Source: Streptomyces radiopugnans
GTDB taxonomy: Bacteria > Actinomycetota > Actinomycetes > Streptomycetales > Streptomycetaceae
DNA length: 64,000 bases
Assembly: GCF_900110735.1 (NCBI RefSeq)
Contig: NZ_FOET01000001.1
Location: 372,001 to 436,000, forward strand
Direction: 5' to 3'
Numbering within the stretch: the stretch's first letter is position 1; every line of letters starts with the position of its first letter. Shown here in pieces: positions 31,515 to 43,269 of the stretch. The translations under genes and the position numbers were made by a program. The notes beneath the pieces were generated by a model. It made no database searches, was not told the DNA's origin, and saw nothing but the letters and a program-made list of their open reading frames with translations.

Positions 31515-32990
31515 TCAGCCCGCGGTACCGCTGCGCACCAGCGCCCCGACGCGCATCCCGGTGCGCACCGCCGCGCGGTCCGCCGACCGGTCCGCGCTGC
31601 GGGACAGCAGGTCGAGGGCGAGGGCCGCCGTCCAGCTGAACTCCCGGGCGCCGCGGCCCGCCCCGGTGTGCGGGTCGACGTACTCGGCGAAGCCGGACGC
31701 GGCGGCCGACGCCAGCACCGCGGCGCGCAGGGAGTCGGCCCGGGTGGTGTGCCCGTACTGCCTCAGGCCCCGTTCCACCAGCCAGTTGACGTTGAACCAG
31801 GCCGGTCCCCGCCAGTAGCGGCACGAGTCGAAGGCGTGGCCCTTCAGGTCGTAGCTGGGCACCAGCCGCACGGTGTCGCCCAGCCCGAAGTGCTCGCCGC
31901 CGACCGTGCGCAGCAGCGTGCGGACGATTCCGTGCGGCAGGCCGGGGACGACCAGCGGCACCAGCCCGGCGGCGCTGCGCTCCCGGATCGGCTCACCGCG
32001 GTGCCCGGCACGCACGTCGCGGCAGAGGAACATGCCGCTCTCCTCGTCCCACAGGCGGTCCACCAGGGCATCGGTCAGCCGCGCGGCCCGCCCGCGGTGC
32101 CCGCCGGGGTCGTCCCCGGGGCCCTGCGCCCCGACCTCGACGGCGATCTGCGCCAGGGCGTGCTCGGAGGCGATCAGCAGGGCGTTGACGCCGGGGTCCT
32201 CCACTGCGAACGGGTGCGGGGCGTCGCCGTCCCGGTAGCCGTGGTCGCGGTAGTCGGCCGCCAGTCGCACGTACCGGCCGTAGTCCAGATCGGTGGGACG
32301 GTCGGAGGCCGAGCCGTGGTCGAGGTCGCAGCGGCGGAAGGAGCAGGGGTCGGCCGGCTCGATGCGGGAGAGCGGGGCGTCCCAGGCCGGGCTGTTGTCC
32401 ATGCCCGGCTCCCACGGGTGGACGGCCGACACCAGCCCGTGCCCGCCCAGGTCGCGGTGGACGGTCAGGTAGCGGTGCCAGGCGACCAGCCGGGGGTAGA
32501 GGCGTCTGAGGAAGCCGCGCCGCCGCGAGGTCGCCGGGTCGGCGCGGTGCACCAGCCAGGCGGCGAGCGCGTGGACGGGCGGCTGCACGATCCCCGAGGT
32601 CTCGACGTGCCCGGGCGCCCCGGCCCCGGCCCCGGCGGTCGAGGAGCGCCAGAAGTCCGGGCTGGGGAAGTACGCGCCGAGCGGCACGGACGGGTTGAAG
32701 ACGATGTGCGGGACGCGGCCGTCGCCCCACTGGGCGGACATCAGCGTCTCCAGCTCGCGCTGGGCGCGCGGGGCCGACAGATGGCGCAGGCCGATCGCGA
32801 CGAACGCCGAGTCCCAGCTCCACTGGTGCGGATACAGACTCCGCGAGGGAACGGTCGAGGCGCCCGTCCAGTTGCGCAGCAGCACCTGGCGCGCGGCCTG
32901 GCGCAGCTCGGCGGCGGTGACGCCGACGGGCGGCCGCTGGGCGGGGATGAACGGCCGTGCTGTGGTGAGGGGGATCGGGACGGGTTTCAT
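31515..32990 (-). CDS. GH63/MGH1-like glycoside hydrolase, (alpha/alpha)6 barrel
   Basis: The 491-residue protein matches bacterial glucosidase/mannosylglycerate-hydrolase-like enzymes of the GH63 group. Landmarks are PHQWSWDSAFVAIGLRHL near residue 50, HPWEPGMDNSPAWD near 190, and RYWRGPAWFNVNWLVERGL near 410. No signal peptide is present, so it works in the cytosol on small imported or made glycosides (glucosylglycerate is a known substrate of relatives). ATG 32990 (MKPVPIP) is used; the longer frame to 33065 is Arg-rich and unsupported. It is divergent from a ROK regulator that may control it. The exact substrate is not known. Confidence 0.75.
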   Translation of the reverse strand: MKPVPIPLTTARPFIPAQRPPVGVTAAELRQAARQVLLRNWTGASTVPSRSLYPHQWSWDSAFVAIGLRHLSAPRAQRELETLMSAQWGDGRVPHIVFNPSVPLGAYFPSPDFWRSSTAGAGAGAPGHVETSGIVQPPVHALAAWLVHRADPATSRRRGFLRRLYPRLVAWHRYLTVHRDLGGHGLVSAVHPWEPGMDNSPAWDAPLSRIEPADPCSFRRCDLDHGSASDRPTDLDYGRYVRLAADYRDHGYRDGDAPHPFAVEDPGVNALLIASEHALAQIAVEVGAQGPGDDPGGHRGRAARLTDALVDRLWDEESGMFLCRDVRAGHRGEPIRERSAAGLVPLVVPGLPHGIVRTLLRTVGGEHFGLGDTVRLVPSYDLKGHAFDSCRYWRGPAWFNVNWLVERGLRQYGHTTRADSLRAAVLASAAASGFAEYVDPHTGAGRGAREFSWTAALALDLLSRSADRSADRAAVRTGMRVGALVRSGTAG

Positions 32991-33515
32991 CGGACCGCCG
33001 CACCCGCGCCGGAGCGGGCGGTGGAGCGCGGTGCGTGCGGCCGTGGCTTCCCGGCCGCGGGCCATGGCCCCGACCCCGGAACGCCGGCCCCGGGGGAGGG
33101 CGGGGATATGTGGATGTCGGTGGACTGGGCGACGCGCTCCACGAGAACTCCGGTGTCTGTACGACTCCTAGGTTACGCCTCCATAAGCCTATGGTTCTGT
33201 CTTGTGAAAAGGCAGAAGTGATGCTGTGAGACCGGACACAGGAAGGCGCGGGAGGAAGCACGGGCGAGTACGGACGGGGCGCGGCCGGCGCGCGGGTGGG
33301 GAGCGCGTGGACGCGCATGCGCCGCGGCCGGGGGTCCGGCCCGAGGCCGCGGCGCACGGCCGCCCGCCCCCATCCGCGCGCCGCGACCGTCCCGGGCGGC
33401 TCCGGGCGATCCCGGGCAGCGCCGGACGGCTCGTGACGCCTCCGGACGGGGGCTGAGCAGGGCGTTCGGCAGGGGCGGGACGGCGGCGGCCGGGAGGTGC
33501 GGAGAAGATGACCGT
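32991..33515. promoter_or_regulatory. 525-base divergent control region between GH63-like gene and ROK gene
   Basis: Most of the stretch is G+C-rich filler, but bases about 33150-33230 are A+T-rich for this genome. They include CCATAAGCCTATGG at 33181-33194, a 5-4-5 inverted repeat. On the minus strand TTCACA, 17 bases and TATGGA form a possible promoter for the hydrolase overlapping that repeat. A ROK operator here is plausible but unproved. Confidence 0.4.
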
Positions 33516-34721
33516 ATGACCGGGAACCAATCCAGCGCGGGACATCTGCTGCGACTGGTCCGCAGCGGGCAGGCGACCACCCGCGGCGAGCTCCAGCGTG
33601 CCACCGGACTGTCCCGATCCACCGTCGGCCACCGCCTCGACCAGCTCTTCCGGGCCGGCTGGATCCGCGACGGGGCCACCGTGCCCGTGGGCGGCCCGGC
33701 GGGCGGACGCCCGTCGAACCGCCTGGAGTTCGACGGCTCGCACGCCGTGGTGCTCGCCGTGGACGTGGAGACCCGGCACGGACTGGCCGCCGCGCTGGAC
33801 CTCAACGGCCGGGTGCTGGCCGAGCACACCGGGGCCCTGAACATCGAGGACGGCCCGGAGAACGTGATCGACCGGGTGACGAGGTGGTTCCCGCCGCTGC
33901 TGGAGCGGGCCGGGGCGGCGCCGGAGGACGTCTGCGGCATCGGGGTGTCGGTGCCGGGGCCGGTGGAGTGGGAGTCGGGGCAGGTGGTCCAGCCGCCGAT
34001 CATGCCGGGCTGGGACCGCTACCCGATCCCGGAGCGGATGCGGCGGGCGTATCTGCGGCACACCGGTGCGGACGGGGAGGGTCCCGTGGTGCTGGTGGAG
34101 AACGACGCCAACCTCATGGCGTACGCCGAGCAGCGCACCGGCTGGCGCGACTGCGGCGCCTTCCTGCTGGTCAAGGTCTCCACCGGCATCGGCGCCGGAC
34201 TCGTGGTGGACGGCGAGATGTACCGCGGCATCGACGGCGGCGCCGGGGACATCGGCCACATCAGGCTGCACGACCGGCCCGACGCGCTGTGCATGTGCGG
34301 CTCGTACGGCTGCCTGGCGGCGGTCGCCAGCGGCCGGGCGCTGGCGGCGCGGCTCACCGGCTCCGGCATCCCGGCCGCGTCCGGCACCGGGGTGCGCGAG
34401 CTGCTGGCCGCCGGGCAGCCCGACGCGGTGCGGCTGGCCCGGGACGCCGGGCGCCGGGTGGGAGAGGTGCTGGTCACCGTCGTCACCGTGCTCAATCCCG
34501 GAGTGCTGATGATCGCGGGCGACCTGGCCGGCGCCCCGTTCGTCACCGGGGTGCGCGAGCTGCTCTACCAGCGGGCGATGCCCCGCAGCACCGCTCATCT
34601 GACCGTGGTCACCTCCCGGCTGGGGGAGCGGGCGGGTCTGGTGGGGGCGGGGGCGATGGTCGTGGAGCACCTGTACGCGCCGGAGCGGGCCGACGCCCGG
34701 CTGGCGGCCATGGGGCTGTGA
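33516..34721 (+). CDS. ROK family transcriptional regulator
   Basis: The 401-residue protein combines an N-terminal winged helix (RGELQRATGLSRSTVGHRLDQL, residues 20-45) with a sugar-kinase-like ROK domain. DVETRHGLAAALDLNG and VLVENDANLMAYAEQRTG are the phosphate and substrate strands. GDIGHIRLHDRPDALCMCGSYGC near 250 has the ROK zinc histidine and the CxCx4C cluster. Members repress sugar genes until a sugar or sugar phosphate binds. It is divergent from the GH63-like gene and probably controls it. ATG 33516 is preceded by GGAGGTGCGGAGAAG. Confidence 0.9.
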   Translation: MTGNQSSAGHLLRLVRSGQATTRGELQRATGLSRSTVGHRLDQLFRAGWIRDGATVPVGGPAGGRPSNRLEFDGSHAVVLAVDVETRHGLAAALDLNGRVLAEHTGALNIEDGPENVIDRVTRWFPPLLERAGAAPEDVCGIGVSVPGPVEWESGQVVQPPIMPGWDRYPIPERMRRAYLRHTGADGEGPVVLVENDANLMAYAEQRTGWRDCGAFLLVKVSTGIGAGLVVDGEMYRGIDGGAGDIGHIRLHDRPDALCMCGSYGCLAAVASGRALAARLTGSGIPAASGTGVRELLAAGQPDAVRLARDAGRRVGEVLVTVVTVLNPGVLMIAGDLAGAPFVTGVRELLYQRAMPRSTAHLTVVTSRLGERAGLVGAGAMVVEHLYAPERADARLAAMGL

Positions 34722-35191
34722 GGCGGGGGCACCGGAGGGGGCGGGCGGGGGCCGTCTACGGGGTGCTCATTCGAGCGGCGTAGCTCCCGTATGTGTCCAA
34801 TGGCTGAGATGTTGGGCCCGTCAAGAGGGTGATGCTCGCCACTCTGATAGAGGGTGCGCTCACATGAGCGCTTGAAGCGGCCCTGTACTTCTCAAAGGGT
34901 GGCACTCGGTGCCACCCCTCTTCCGTTCACCCGCCCGTCCCCGCCCTCACTCAGGGTCGCGAAAGCGGGCCCGGTCGCCACCCAGCGCATCGATGAATTC
35001 GAGTGGTGAACGATGGGGTTCGCGGCACTTGAATCATCCTTTACTTTCGATCCATCGGCGGATGAGCGGTTACGCCCCCATGGACTAGTGGTGGCCGTAC
35101 TCGAAATCCTTCGATCTGGGTACGCTCCCCGCCGTCAGGGCAGCCTTCCCCCGGCCTCCGCCGAGGGGATCCAGCGAGGAGCGCGATTCTC
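34722..35191 (+). ncRNA. Structured non-coding stretch before ppdK, possible small RNA
   Basis: No gene is seen in these 470 bases, and base composition falls well below the surrounding G+C level. At 34897-34917 there is a compact hairpin (GGGTGGCAC, TCG loop, GTGCCACCC) followed by CTCTTCC, the form of an intrinsic terminator, though the ROK gene ended 175 bases earlier. The bases just upstream (about 34830-34895) contain complementary bits. This suggests either a small RNA ending at 34917 or a long structured ROK trailer. The rest (34990-35170) is the likely ppdK control region. Confidence 0.35.
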
Positions 35192-37930
<2,739 letters not shown>

Positions 37931-38015
37931 CCCCACCGGTGCGATGACCAACCGACACCGGGACCGTCCCGCCGGCCGACCCTCACCGGCGGAGCAGCGG
38001 TTCCGGCGCACAAAA

Positions 38016-38051
38016 GGAAGGGCGGCGCCTGTGCGGAGGCGCCGCCCTTCC
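38016..38051 (+). terminator. Terminator after ppdK
   Basis: A perfect 15-bp stem (38016-38030 with 38037-38051) closes a 6-base loop, about 85 bases after the ppdK stop. Confidence 0.85.
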
Positions 38052-38215
38052 GCGTCGTGTCCGCGCCGCGGGGCCGGCCGCCGGGGCCGGGCTGACGGAC
38101 CCCGGTGGACGTACCGGGGTCAAAGGCGTCAACTCCTGAACGCTTAGAGGCTTTTCAAGATTGTTCTTGTCGAACATCTTGACGCTCGGTCAGGGGAAAT
38201 CTACGTTGCCGGAAT

Positions 38216-38231
38216 CTGAGAGCGCTCTCAG
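38216..38231 (+). promoter_or_regulatory. LacI-type operator before the GH81 gene
   Basis: CTGAGAGCGCTCTCAG is a perfect 16-bp palindrome with a central CG, 33 bases before the GH81 start. It resembles the cellulose-type operator TGGGAGCGCTCCCA of CebR, differing by A/T for G/C at two symmetric positions. A LacI-family repressor of beta-glucan genes should bind here. It differs from the TTCCGGAA palindrome of the xylan genes in this window. Confidence 0.75.
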
Positions 38232-38264
38232 GCTTCCCCCACGCACACCCCCAGGAGCCGTTTC

Positions 38265-41066
38265 ATGAGATTCCGCAGACGTCCCGCCGCGCTGCTGGCG
38301 GCGGTGGCGGCCTCGGCGGCCGTCGCCACCGGCCTCGGCGTCGTCGGGACGGGCAGCGCCGCGGCCGCCACCGTTCCCGTCGGCCAGGGCGGCTACAGCG
38401 ACACCCGCCCCGCCGGGGCCGCCGGGCCGGAGAACAACGCCGGGGCGCCGGTGAAGCCCAAGGTCACCGAGGCCGCCGCCGGAAAGCCGGTGCCCACCAA
38501 CGACTGGTGGTCCTCCCTGGCCTTCCAGCGCTACCCCGACAACCCGTACTCCGAGAACATGTACGGCCACCCCCTCACCTACCGTGCCGTCTCCGGCGGC
38601 CTGGAGGTCGGCTACCCCGCCTCGCACGCCGTCGTGGGCGAGGGCCGCCAGTACGAGTTCACGCACAAGCGCGACCTGACCCTCGGCCTGGCCGGCCTCA
38701 ACTCGCCCGACGCCCGCGCCGACTCCTGGAGCGACTGGACCGTCACCCCCCGCTGGTCCGACGGCTCCCGCACCCTGCGCGCCACCATCGGGCACGGCCT
38801 GCCGTACGTGTACGCCCAGGGCACCGGCGGCGCCGCGCGGATCTCCGCCGCGAGCACCCCGACCGTCTTCGCCGACGACGGCAACGTGCTCGGCGTGACC
38901 ATCGGCGGCCGGCACTACGCGCTGTTCGCCCCCTCCGGCAGCGACTGGACCGTCTCGGGCACCGACATCCGCGCCGACCTGGGCTCCAAGGACTACTTCT
39001 CGCTGGCCGTCCTGCCGGGCACCGACGCGCTGGCCACCTTCCGCAAGTACGCCTTCAGCTTCGTCACCGGCTCCAAGGTGGCCTGGGACTACGACGAGGC
39101 CGCCGGCCGGATGAAGGCCACCTACACCCTGACCACGACGGCCAAGGAGGGCAGCGAGCGCGGCACCCTCCAGGCCCTCTACCGCCACCAGTGGCTGCAC
39201 ACCTCCGACGCCCTGACCGGCTGGACCTACGCCTCGCCGCGCGGTGAGATGAAGGTCCGCGAGGGCGCCTCCTTCACCACCTCCCAGAAGGTCACCGGCG
39301 TACTGCCCGGCCTGCCCGTTCCGGGCGCCGTGGACAAGGCCAGGCTGACGGGGTACCTCAACGAAGTGGCCAACGCCGCCGACCCGTTCGAGGGCGCCAC
39401 CGACACCTACTGGACGGGCAAGCAGCTCGGCAAGCTCGCCCAACTGGTGCCGATCGCCGACCAGATCGGCGAGACGGGCGTCCGCGACAAGCTGCTCGGC
39501 CTGATCAAGGGCCGGCTCCAGGAGTGGTTCACTCCGGGCGGGGCCTCGGAGTTCTCCTACGACCGCGACTGGAGGACGCTCATCGGCTACCCCGCCTCCT
39601 ACGGCAGCGACAAGGAACTCAACGACCACCACTTCCACTACTCGTACTACGTGATGGCCGCGGCGATCGTGGCCCAGTACGACCGGGCCTGGGCGGTGGA
39701 CTCCGCCTGGGGCGGGATGGTGAAGACCCTGGTGAGGGACGCCGCCAACCCCAGCCGCACCGACGAGCTGTTCCCCTTCCTGCGCGGCTTCGACGTCTAC
39801 GCCGGGCACAGCTGGGCCGCCGGGCACGCCGGCTTCGCCGCGGGCAACAACCAGGAGTCGTCCTCGGAGTCGGTCAACCTCAGCGCCGGCCTGGTCCTGT
39901 GGGGCGCGGCCACCGGTGACGACTCCCTGCGGGACCTGGGCGTCTACCTGCTGACCACCGAGTCCGAGGCCATCGCCCAGTACTGGTTCGACGCCGACCA
40001 GAAGGTCTACCCCGAGAACTTCGGCCACGACGTGGTCGGCATGGTCTGGGGCAGCGGCGGCGCCTACTCCACCTGGTGGACGGCCAACCCCGAGGAGATC
40101 CACGGCATCAACGTCCTCCCCGTCACCGGTGGTTCGCTCCACCTGGCCCGCAACAAGGACGCCATCCGGCGCAGCATCGCCGAGATGGAGAAGGCCAACG
40201 GCGGCCCGGCCGTCGAGTGGCGCGACATCTTCTGGGAGTTCCAGGCGCTGGCCGACCCCGCCAAGGGCAAGGCCGCCTGGGACGCGCAGAACAGCGGCTA
40301 CGAGCCGGAGGCGGGCGAGAGCAGGGCCCACACCTACCACTGGGTCACCACCCTGGACGCGATCGGCGCCCCCGACACCTCCGTCACCGCCGACAGCCCG
40401 ACCGCAGCGGTCTTCACCAAGAACGGCACCCGCACCTACGTCGCCCACAACCACTCCGGCTCCGCGGCGACCGTGACGTTCTCCGACGGCGGGAAGCTGA
40501 GCGTCCCGGCCCGCTCCACGGCCACCGGCACCGGCACGGCGAACCCCACGGACCCGGGCGAGCCCGGTGGCCCGCAGGACCCGCCCGCCACCGGCGACAC
40601 CTTCCACCTGCGCTCCGGCGGGACGCTGAGCACCACGCAGGCCACCGCCTCGGCCGACACCATCGCCTCGGCGGGCGGCGCCAACCACGACGGCACCCCC
40701 CACCGGCCGCTGGTGTACGAGGTCAGGAACGTCAACGGCTCCTACGAGTCCGGCGGCGCCACCGGCTTCAGCCTGAAGGTGGACGCCGGCACGGCCGTCG
40801 GGCTCGGCCAGCAGGCGCGGGTGTCGTACGACCTGACCGGCGACGGCACCTTCGACCGGGTGGAGACCTACCGCTACTTCGCCACCGACCCGGTGGACGG
40901 CTGGGAGGAGTACGACGCCTCCCGCGCCGGACTGAAGTCGGCCTCGGGCCGCCTGGGCGACCTGAAGGGCGGAACGATCCGCGTCGAGGTCTGGAGCGCG
41001 ATCGGCAACGCCCCGGCCAAGCTCCGGGTCGGCTCCGGCTCGGTCCTCACCGTCCCCTTCGGGTGA
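38265..41066 (+). CDS. Secreted endo-beta-1,3-glucanase (GH81) with C-terminal carbohydrate-binding module
   Basis: The 933-residue precursor starts with a Sec/Tat-like signal (MRFRRRPAALLAAVAAS, cleavage near AAAA at residue 35). The GH81 catalytic part spans about 60-740: PTNDWWSSLAF, YSYYVMAAAIVAQYD following LNDHHFH, and NNQESSSESVNLSAGL with the catalytic glutamate region. A Pro/Gly linker (GTANPTDPGEPGGPQDPPATG, in part) leads to a C-terminal module of about 140 residues (FHLRSGGTLSTTQ, VSYDLTGDGTFDRVETYR) resembling beta-1,3-glucan-binding modules such as CBM56. It would degrade laminarin or fungal cell walls. ATG 38265 follows AGGAG. Control is probably by the LacI-type palindrome 33 bases upstream. 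Confidence 0.92.
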   Translation: MRFRRRPAALLAAVAASAAVATGLGVVGTGSAAAATVPVGQGGYSDTRPAGAAGPENNAGAPVKPKVTEAAAGKPVPTNDWWSSLAFQRYPDNPYSENMYGHPLTYRAVSGGLEVGYPASHAVVGEGRQYEFTHKRDLTLGLAGLNSPDARADSWSDWTVTPRWSDGSRTLRATIGHGLPYVYAQGTGGAARISAASTPTVFADDGNVLGVTIGGRHYALFAPSGSDWTVSGTDIRADLGSKDYFSLAVLPGTDALATFRKYAFSFVTGSKVAWDYDEAAGRMKATYTLTTTAKEGSERGTLQALYRHQWLHTSDALTGWTYASPRGEMKVREGASFTTSQKVTGVLPGLPVPGAVDKARLTGYLNEVANAADPFEGATDTYWTGKQLGKLAQLVPIADQIGETGVRDKLLGLIKGRLQEWFTPGGASEFSYDRDWRTLIGYPASYGSDKELNDHHFHYSYYVMAAAIVAQYDRAWAVDSAWGGMVKTLVRDAANPSRTDELFPFLRGFDVYAGHSWAAGHAGFAAGNNQESSSESVNLSAGLVLWGAATGDDSLRDLGVYLLTTESEAIAQYWFDADQKVYPENFGHDVVGMVWGSGGAYSTWWTANPEEIHGINVLPVTGGSLHLARNKDAIRRSIAEMEKANGGPAVEWRDIFWEFQALADPAKGKAAWDAQNSGYEPEAGESRAHTYHWVTTLDAIGAPDTSVTADSPTAAVFTKNGTRTYVAHNHSGSAATVTFSDGGKLSVPARSTATGTGTANPTDPGEPGGPQDPPATGDTFHLRSGGTLSTTQATASADTIASAGGANHDGTPHRPLVYEVRNVNGSYESGGATGFSLKVDAGTAVGLGQQARVSYDLTGDGTFDRVETYRYFATDPVDGWEEYDASRAGLKSASGRLGDLKGGTIRVEVWSAIGNAPAKLRVGSGSVLTVPFG

Positions 41067-41072
41067 CCGGTC

Positions 41073-41115
41073 CCGCCGTGTGCGCGCCCCGCCACCCCGG
41101 GCGCGCACACGGCGG
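41073..41115 (+). terminator. Terminator after the GH81 gene
   Basis: A perfect 16-bp stem (41073-41088 with 41100-41115) closes an 11-base loop six bases past the stop. A third copy of the 3' arm core (GTGCGCACACGGCGG at 41121) could pair instead. Confidence 0.8.
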
Positions 41116-41229
41116 TCCGGGTGCGCACACGGCGGCCCCAGCGGCATGGCGTACGGTCGGAGCGTGGCCCTGGTCCGGTCGACTTCCGGGGTCGGCAACA
41201 CAGTTGACCGCCTGATCGGAGACCACACC

Positions 41230-41778
41230 GTGCGTACCCGCCGTATCCGCCGTGCCCGCGCCGCCGCGCTCGCCGTCCCCGTCGCGTTACTGCTGCCGTC
41301 GTGTTCCGGAAGCGCGGACCGGGAGGCGGGCGGCGGCCCCTCGCCCTCCCGGTCCGCGGTCACGGAGACGACGGCCGGGCCCGCCTCCGAGGAACTGCGG
41401 AGCATCGCCTCCGCCTCCGCGGAGGCCGAGGAGTCCGCCGCCTTCTCGCCGCCGGACCCGACCCCGGGCCCCGAGGCGGTCCGCGACGCCTTCGCCGGGC
41501 TCCAGGCCACGTTGAACGACTCCTGCGGCACCCCGGGGAACTGCGAGTACCTGCTCAACCGGGTCGTCGACGAACTCGAACGCCTCGACGCGGCGATGAA
41601 GGCCGACGGCAAGGGCCCCGGCCACTTCCCCGAGCCGATCGAGTGGATCGCGGCGATGCGGGAGCGGATCGGGGAGGACCGCTCCTACGAGCACCTCAAG
41701 TCCCACCAGGACCTGATCTTCGGCACCCGCGACCGGATCAACGTCTGGATGCAGGACCACCCGGACGACTACCGCTGA
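41230..41778 (+). CDS. Putative secreted lipoprotein, function unknown
   Basis: The 182-residue protein has a basic N-terminus, a hydrophobic stretch (ALAVPVALLL) and the lipobox LLPSC at residues 23-27, so it should be lipid-anchored. A Ser/Ala/Pro-rich linker to residue 80 precedes a helical domain of about 100 residues. That domain has DSCGTPGNCEYLLNRVVDEL (two cysteines likely bridged) and ends in DRINVWMQDHPDDYR. I do not recognise the family. GTG 41230 has GGAG nine bases before it. It lies between the GH81 gene and a convergent PhoX gene. Confidence 0.7.
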   Translation: MRTRRIRRARAAALAVPVALLLPSCSGSADREAGGGPSPSRSAVTETTAGPASEELRSIASASAEAEESAAFSPPDPTPGPEAVRDAFAGLQATLNDSCGTPGNCEYLLNRVVDELERLDAAMKADGKGPGHFPEPIEWIAAMRERIGEDRSYEHLKSHQDLIFGTRDRINVWMQDHPDDYR

Positions 41779-41815
41779 CGCGTCCGCTGACGCATCCGCC
41801 GCCGCACCTGCCGGA

Positions 41816-41847
41816 CGCGGTGGGGCCGCACGGCGTGCCCCACCGCG
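41816..41847. terminator. Bidirectional terminator, lipoprotein/PhoX
   Basis: An 11-bp stem (41816-41826 with 41837-41847) and a 10-base loop lie between two convergent genes. Confidence 0.7.
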
Positions 41848-41868
41848 CCGCCGCGCCCGGGGCCGGGT

Positions 41869-43026
41869 TCAGGAGCGGAACGGGCCGCGCACCTCGTAGG
41901 TGATGCCGCCCGAGCTGCTGCCGCTGGTGCCGCGCTGGCTGGAGAAGTACAGCCGGGAGCCGTCGGGGGAGAAGGCCGGGCCGGTGATCTCCGAGGAGGA
42001 CTGGCCGTCGATCCGCAGGAAGGGCGCGACCACGTCGTCCGGTGTGATGACGCAGATCTCCATGTTGCCCCCGTCCTCGGCGACGAAGAGGTCGCCGGAG
42101 GCCGAACCGGTGACGTTGTCGACGCCCGTCAGCGGGGCGGTGCCGGAGACCAGGGAGTCGTCGTAGGCCAGCGCGATCGTGTTGTTCGCCGCGTCGAGCC
42201 GCCACACCCGGCCGTCGCCCTTGGTGGTGAACCAGCAGGAGCCGTCCGCGTAGTGGCAGCCCTCGCCGCCGCTGAAGTGCTTGGCGGCGGAGACCTGGTG
42301 GCGGGTGGCGGTGGAGGCGGCCGACGGGTCCGGGACGCGGGCCCAGCCTATGGAGCCGGAGGTGCCCGAGCCGCCCGTCATCACCTCCAGCGTCCCCGAG
42401 GACAGGTCGCCCCAGGTGGTGGGGCGGAAGCGGTAGAGGCAGCCGTCGGAGACGTCCTCGGTCAGGTAGATCACCTTGCGGACCGGGTCGGCTGCCGCCG
42501 CCTCGTGCTTGAAACGGCCCATGGCGTCCCGGCGCACGGCGGGCTTCACGCCCCACGGGTCGGTCTCGTAGACGTAGCCGCGGTCGACCTCCTCGCACGA
42601 CAGCCAGGTGTTCCACGGGGTCTTGCCGCCCGCGCAGTTCTGCCGGGTGTTGGACAGGACGCGGTGGGCGCCGGTGATGTTCCCGGAGGAGTCGAAGCGC
42701 ACGGCGCCCGCGCCGCCGCCGGGGTTGATCTCGGAGTTGGAGACGTAGATCCAGCCGCTGCCGTCGGCGTAGCAGGCGCCGCCGTCGGGGGCGTTGTGCC
42801 AGGTGTAGGAGGTGCCGGGCACCTTCTGTCCGGAGCGGGCGATCACCCGGCTGGTGAAGCCCTGGGGCAGCCGGATGCCGTTGGCGTCGGCCGGGCGCAG
42901 GGCCCCGTAGGGCCCGGCGCCGGGCTGGGCGGGCGCGGCGTGGGCGGCGCCGCGCCACAGGGAGCCGCCGAAGGCGGCCACCGATCCGGTGAGTACGGCC
43001 CCGCGCAGGAAGTTACGACGTTCCAC
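41869..43026 (-). CDS. PhoX-type (DUF839) Tat-exported protein
   Basis: The roughly 385-residue protein starts with the Tat signal ERRNFLRG and a hydrophobic stretch up to AHAAPA (about residue 30). The mature part is a beta-propeller of the PhoX/DUF839 family: WHNAPDGGACYADGSGWIYV, NTWLSCEEVDRGYVYE (a metal-ligand region of PhoX), YLTEDVSDGCLYRF and GPAFSPDGSRLYFSSQRG. Family members are calcium/iron alkaline phosphatases, but this short form may have another role. GTG 43026 was chosen because GGAG lies five bases upstream; GTG 43032 would sit directly on it. No Pho box was recognised in the upstream repeats. Confidence 0.82.
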   Translation of the reverse strand: MERRNFLRGAVLTGSVAAFGGSLWRGAAHAAPAQPGAGPYGALRPADANGIRLPQGFTSRVIARSGQKVPGTSYTWHNAPDGGACYADGSGWIYVSNSEINPGGGAGAVRFDSSGNITGAHRVLSNTRQNCAGGKTPWNTWLSCEEVDRGYVYETDPWGVKPAVRRDAMGRFKHEAAAADPVRKVIYLTEDVSDGCLYRFRPTTWGDLSSGTLEVMTGGSGTSGSIGWARVPDPSAASTATRHQVSAAKHFSGGEGCHYADGSCWFTTKGDGRVWRLDAANNTIALAYDDSLVSGTAPLTGVDNVTGSASGDLFVAEDGGNMEICVITPDDVVAPFLRIDGQSSSEITGPAFSPDGSRLYFSSQRGTSGSSSGGITYEVRGPFRS

Positions 43027-43152
43027 GTTCACTCCACCGAAGTCGTCTGGCCCCGCGGCCGGTCGGGCGCGGGGTCGAACGACCTGGAACGGTAGGGAGC
43101 CTGCTTTGACAGGACATGAACAACCGGTCGCGCCGGGCGGCCGGTTGCCCCA

Positions 43153-43200
43153 ACACCGGTCGTCACGCCGGTCGCCACACCGGTCGTCACGCCGGTTGCC
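43153..43200. repeat. Two tandem 24-bp repeats built from 12-bp units
   Basis: ACACCGGTCGTCACGCCGGT plus (C/T)GCC occurs at 43153-43176 and 43177-43200 with one mismatch. Each unit consists of two related 12-mers, giving four imperfect 12-bp steps. It lies between the PhoX-type and SDR genes. Confidence 0.75.
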
Positions 43201-43269
43201 GGCCGGTCGCCGCGGCCGGGCCGGGAGTGCGGCCGGACGTACGGCTCGGCGCGAGGCTCAGTGCTCGGT

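Noticed and set aside
34897..34917. Known structured RNA (6C RNA, tmRNA, 6S, ydaO riboswitch)
   Set aside because: The characteristic C-rich loops, tRNA-like end or riboswitch core sequences were not found, so only a generic RNA candidate is reported.
38190..41612. 1140-codon open frame on the minus strand across the GH81 gene
   Set aside because: It is antisense to a clearly coding gene, has Gly/Val/Leu/Arg-rich content without domains, and arises from codon bias in high-G+C DNA.
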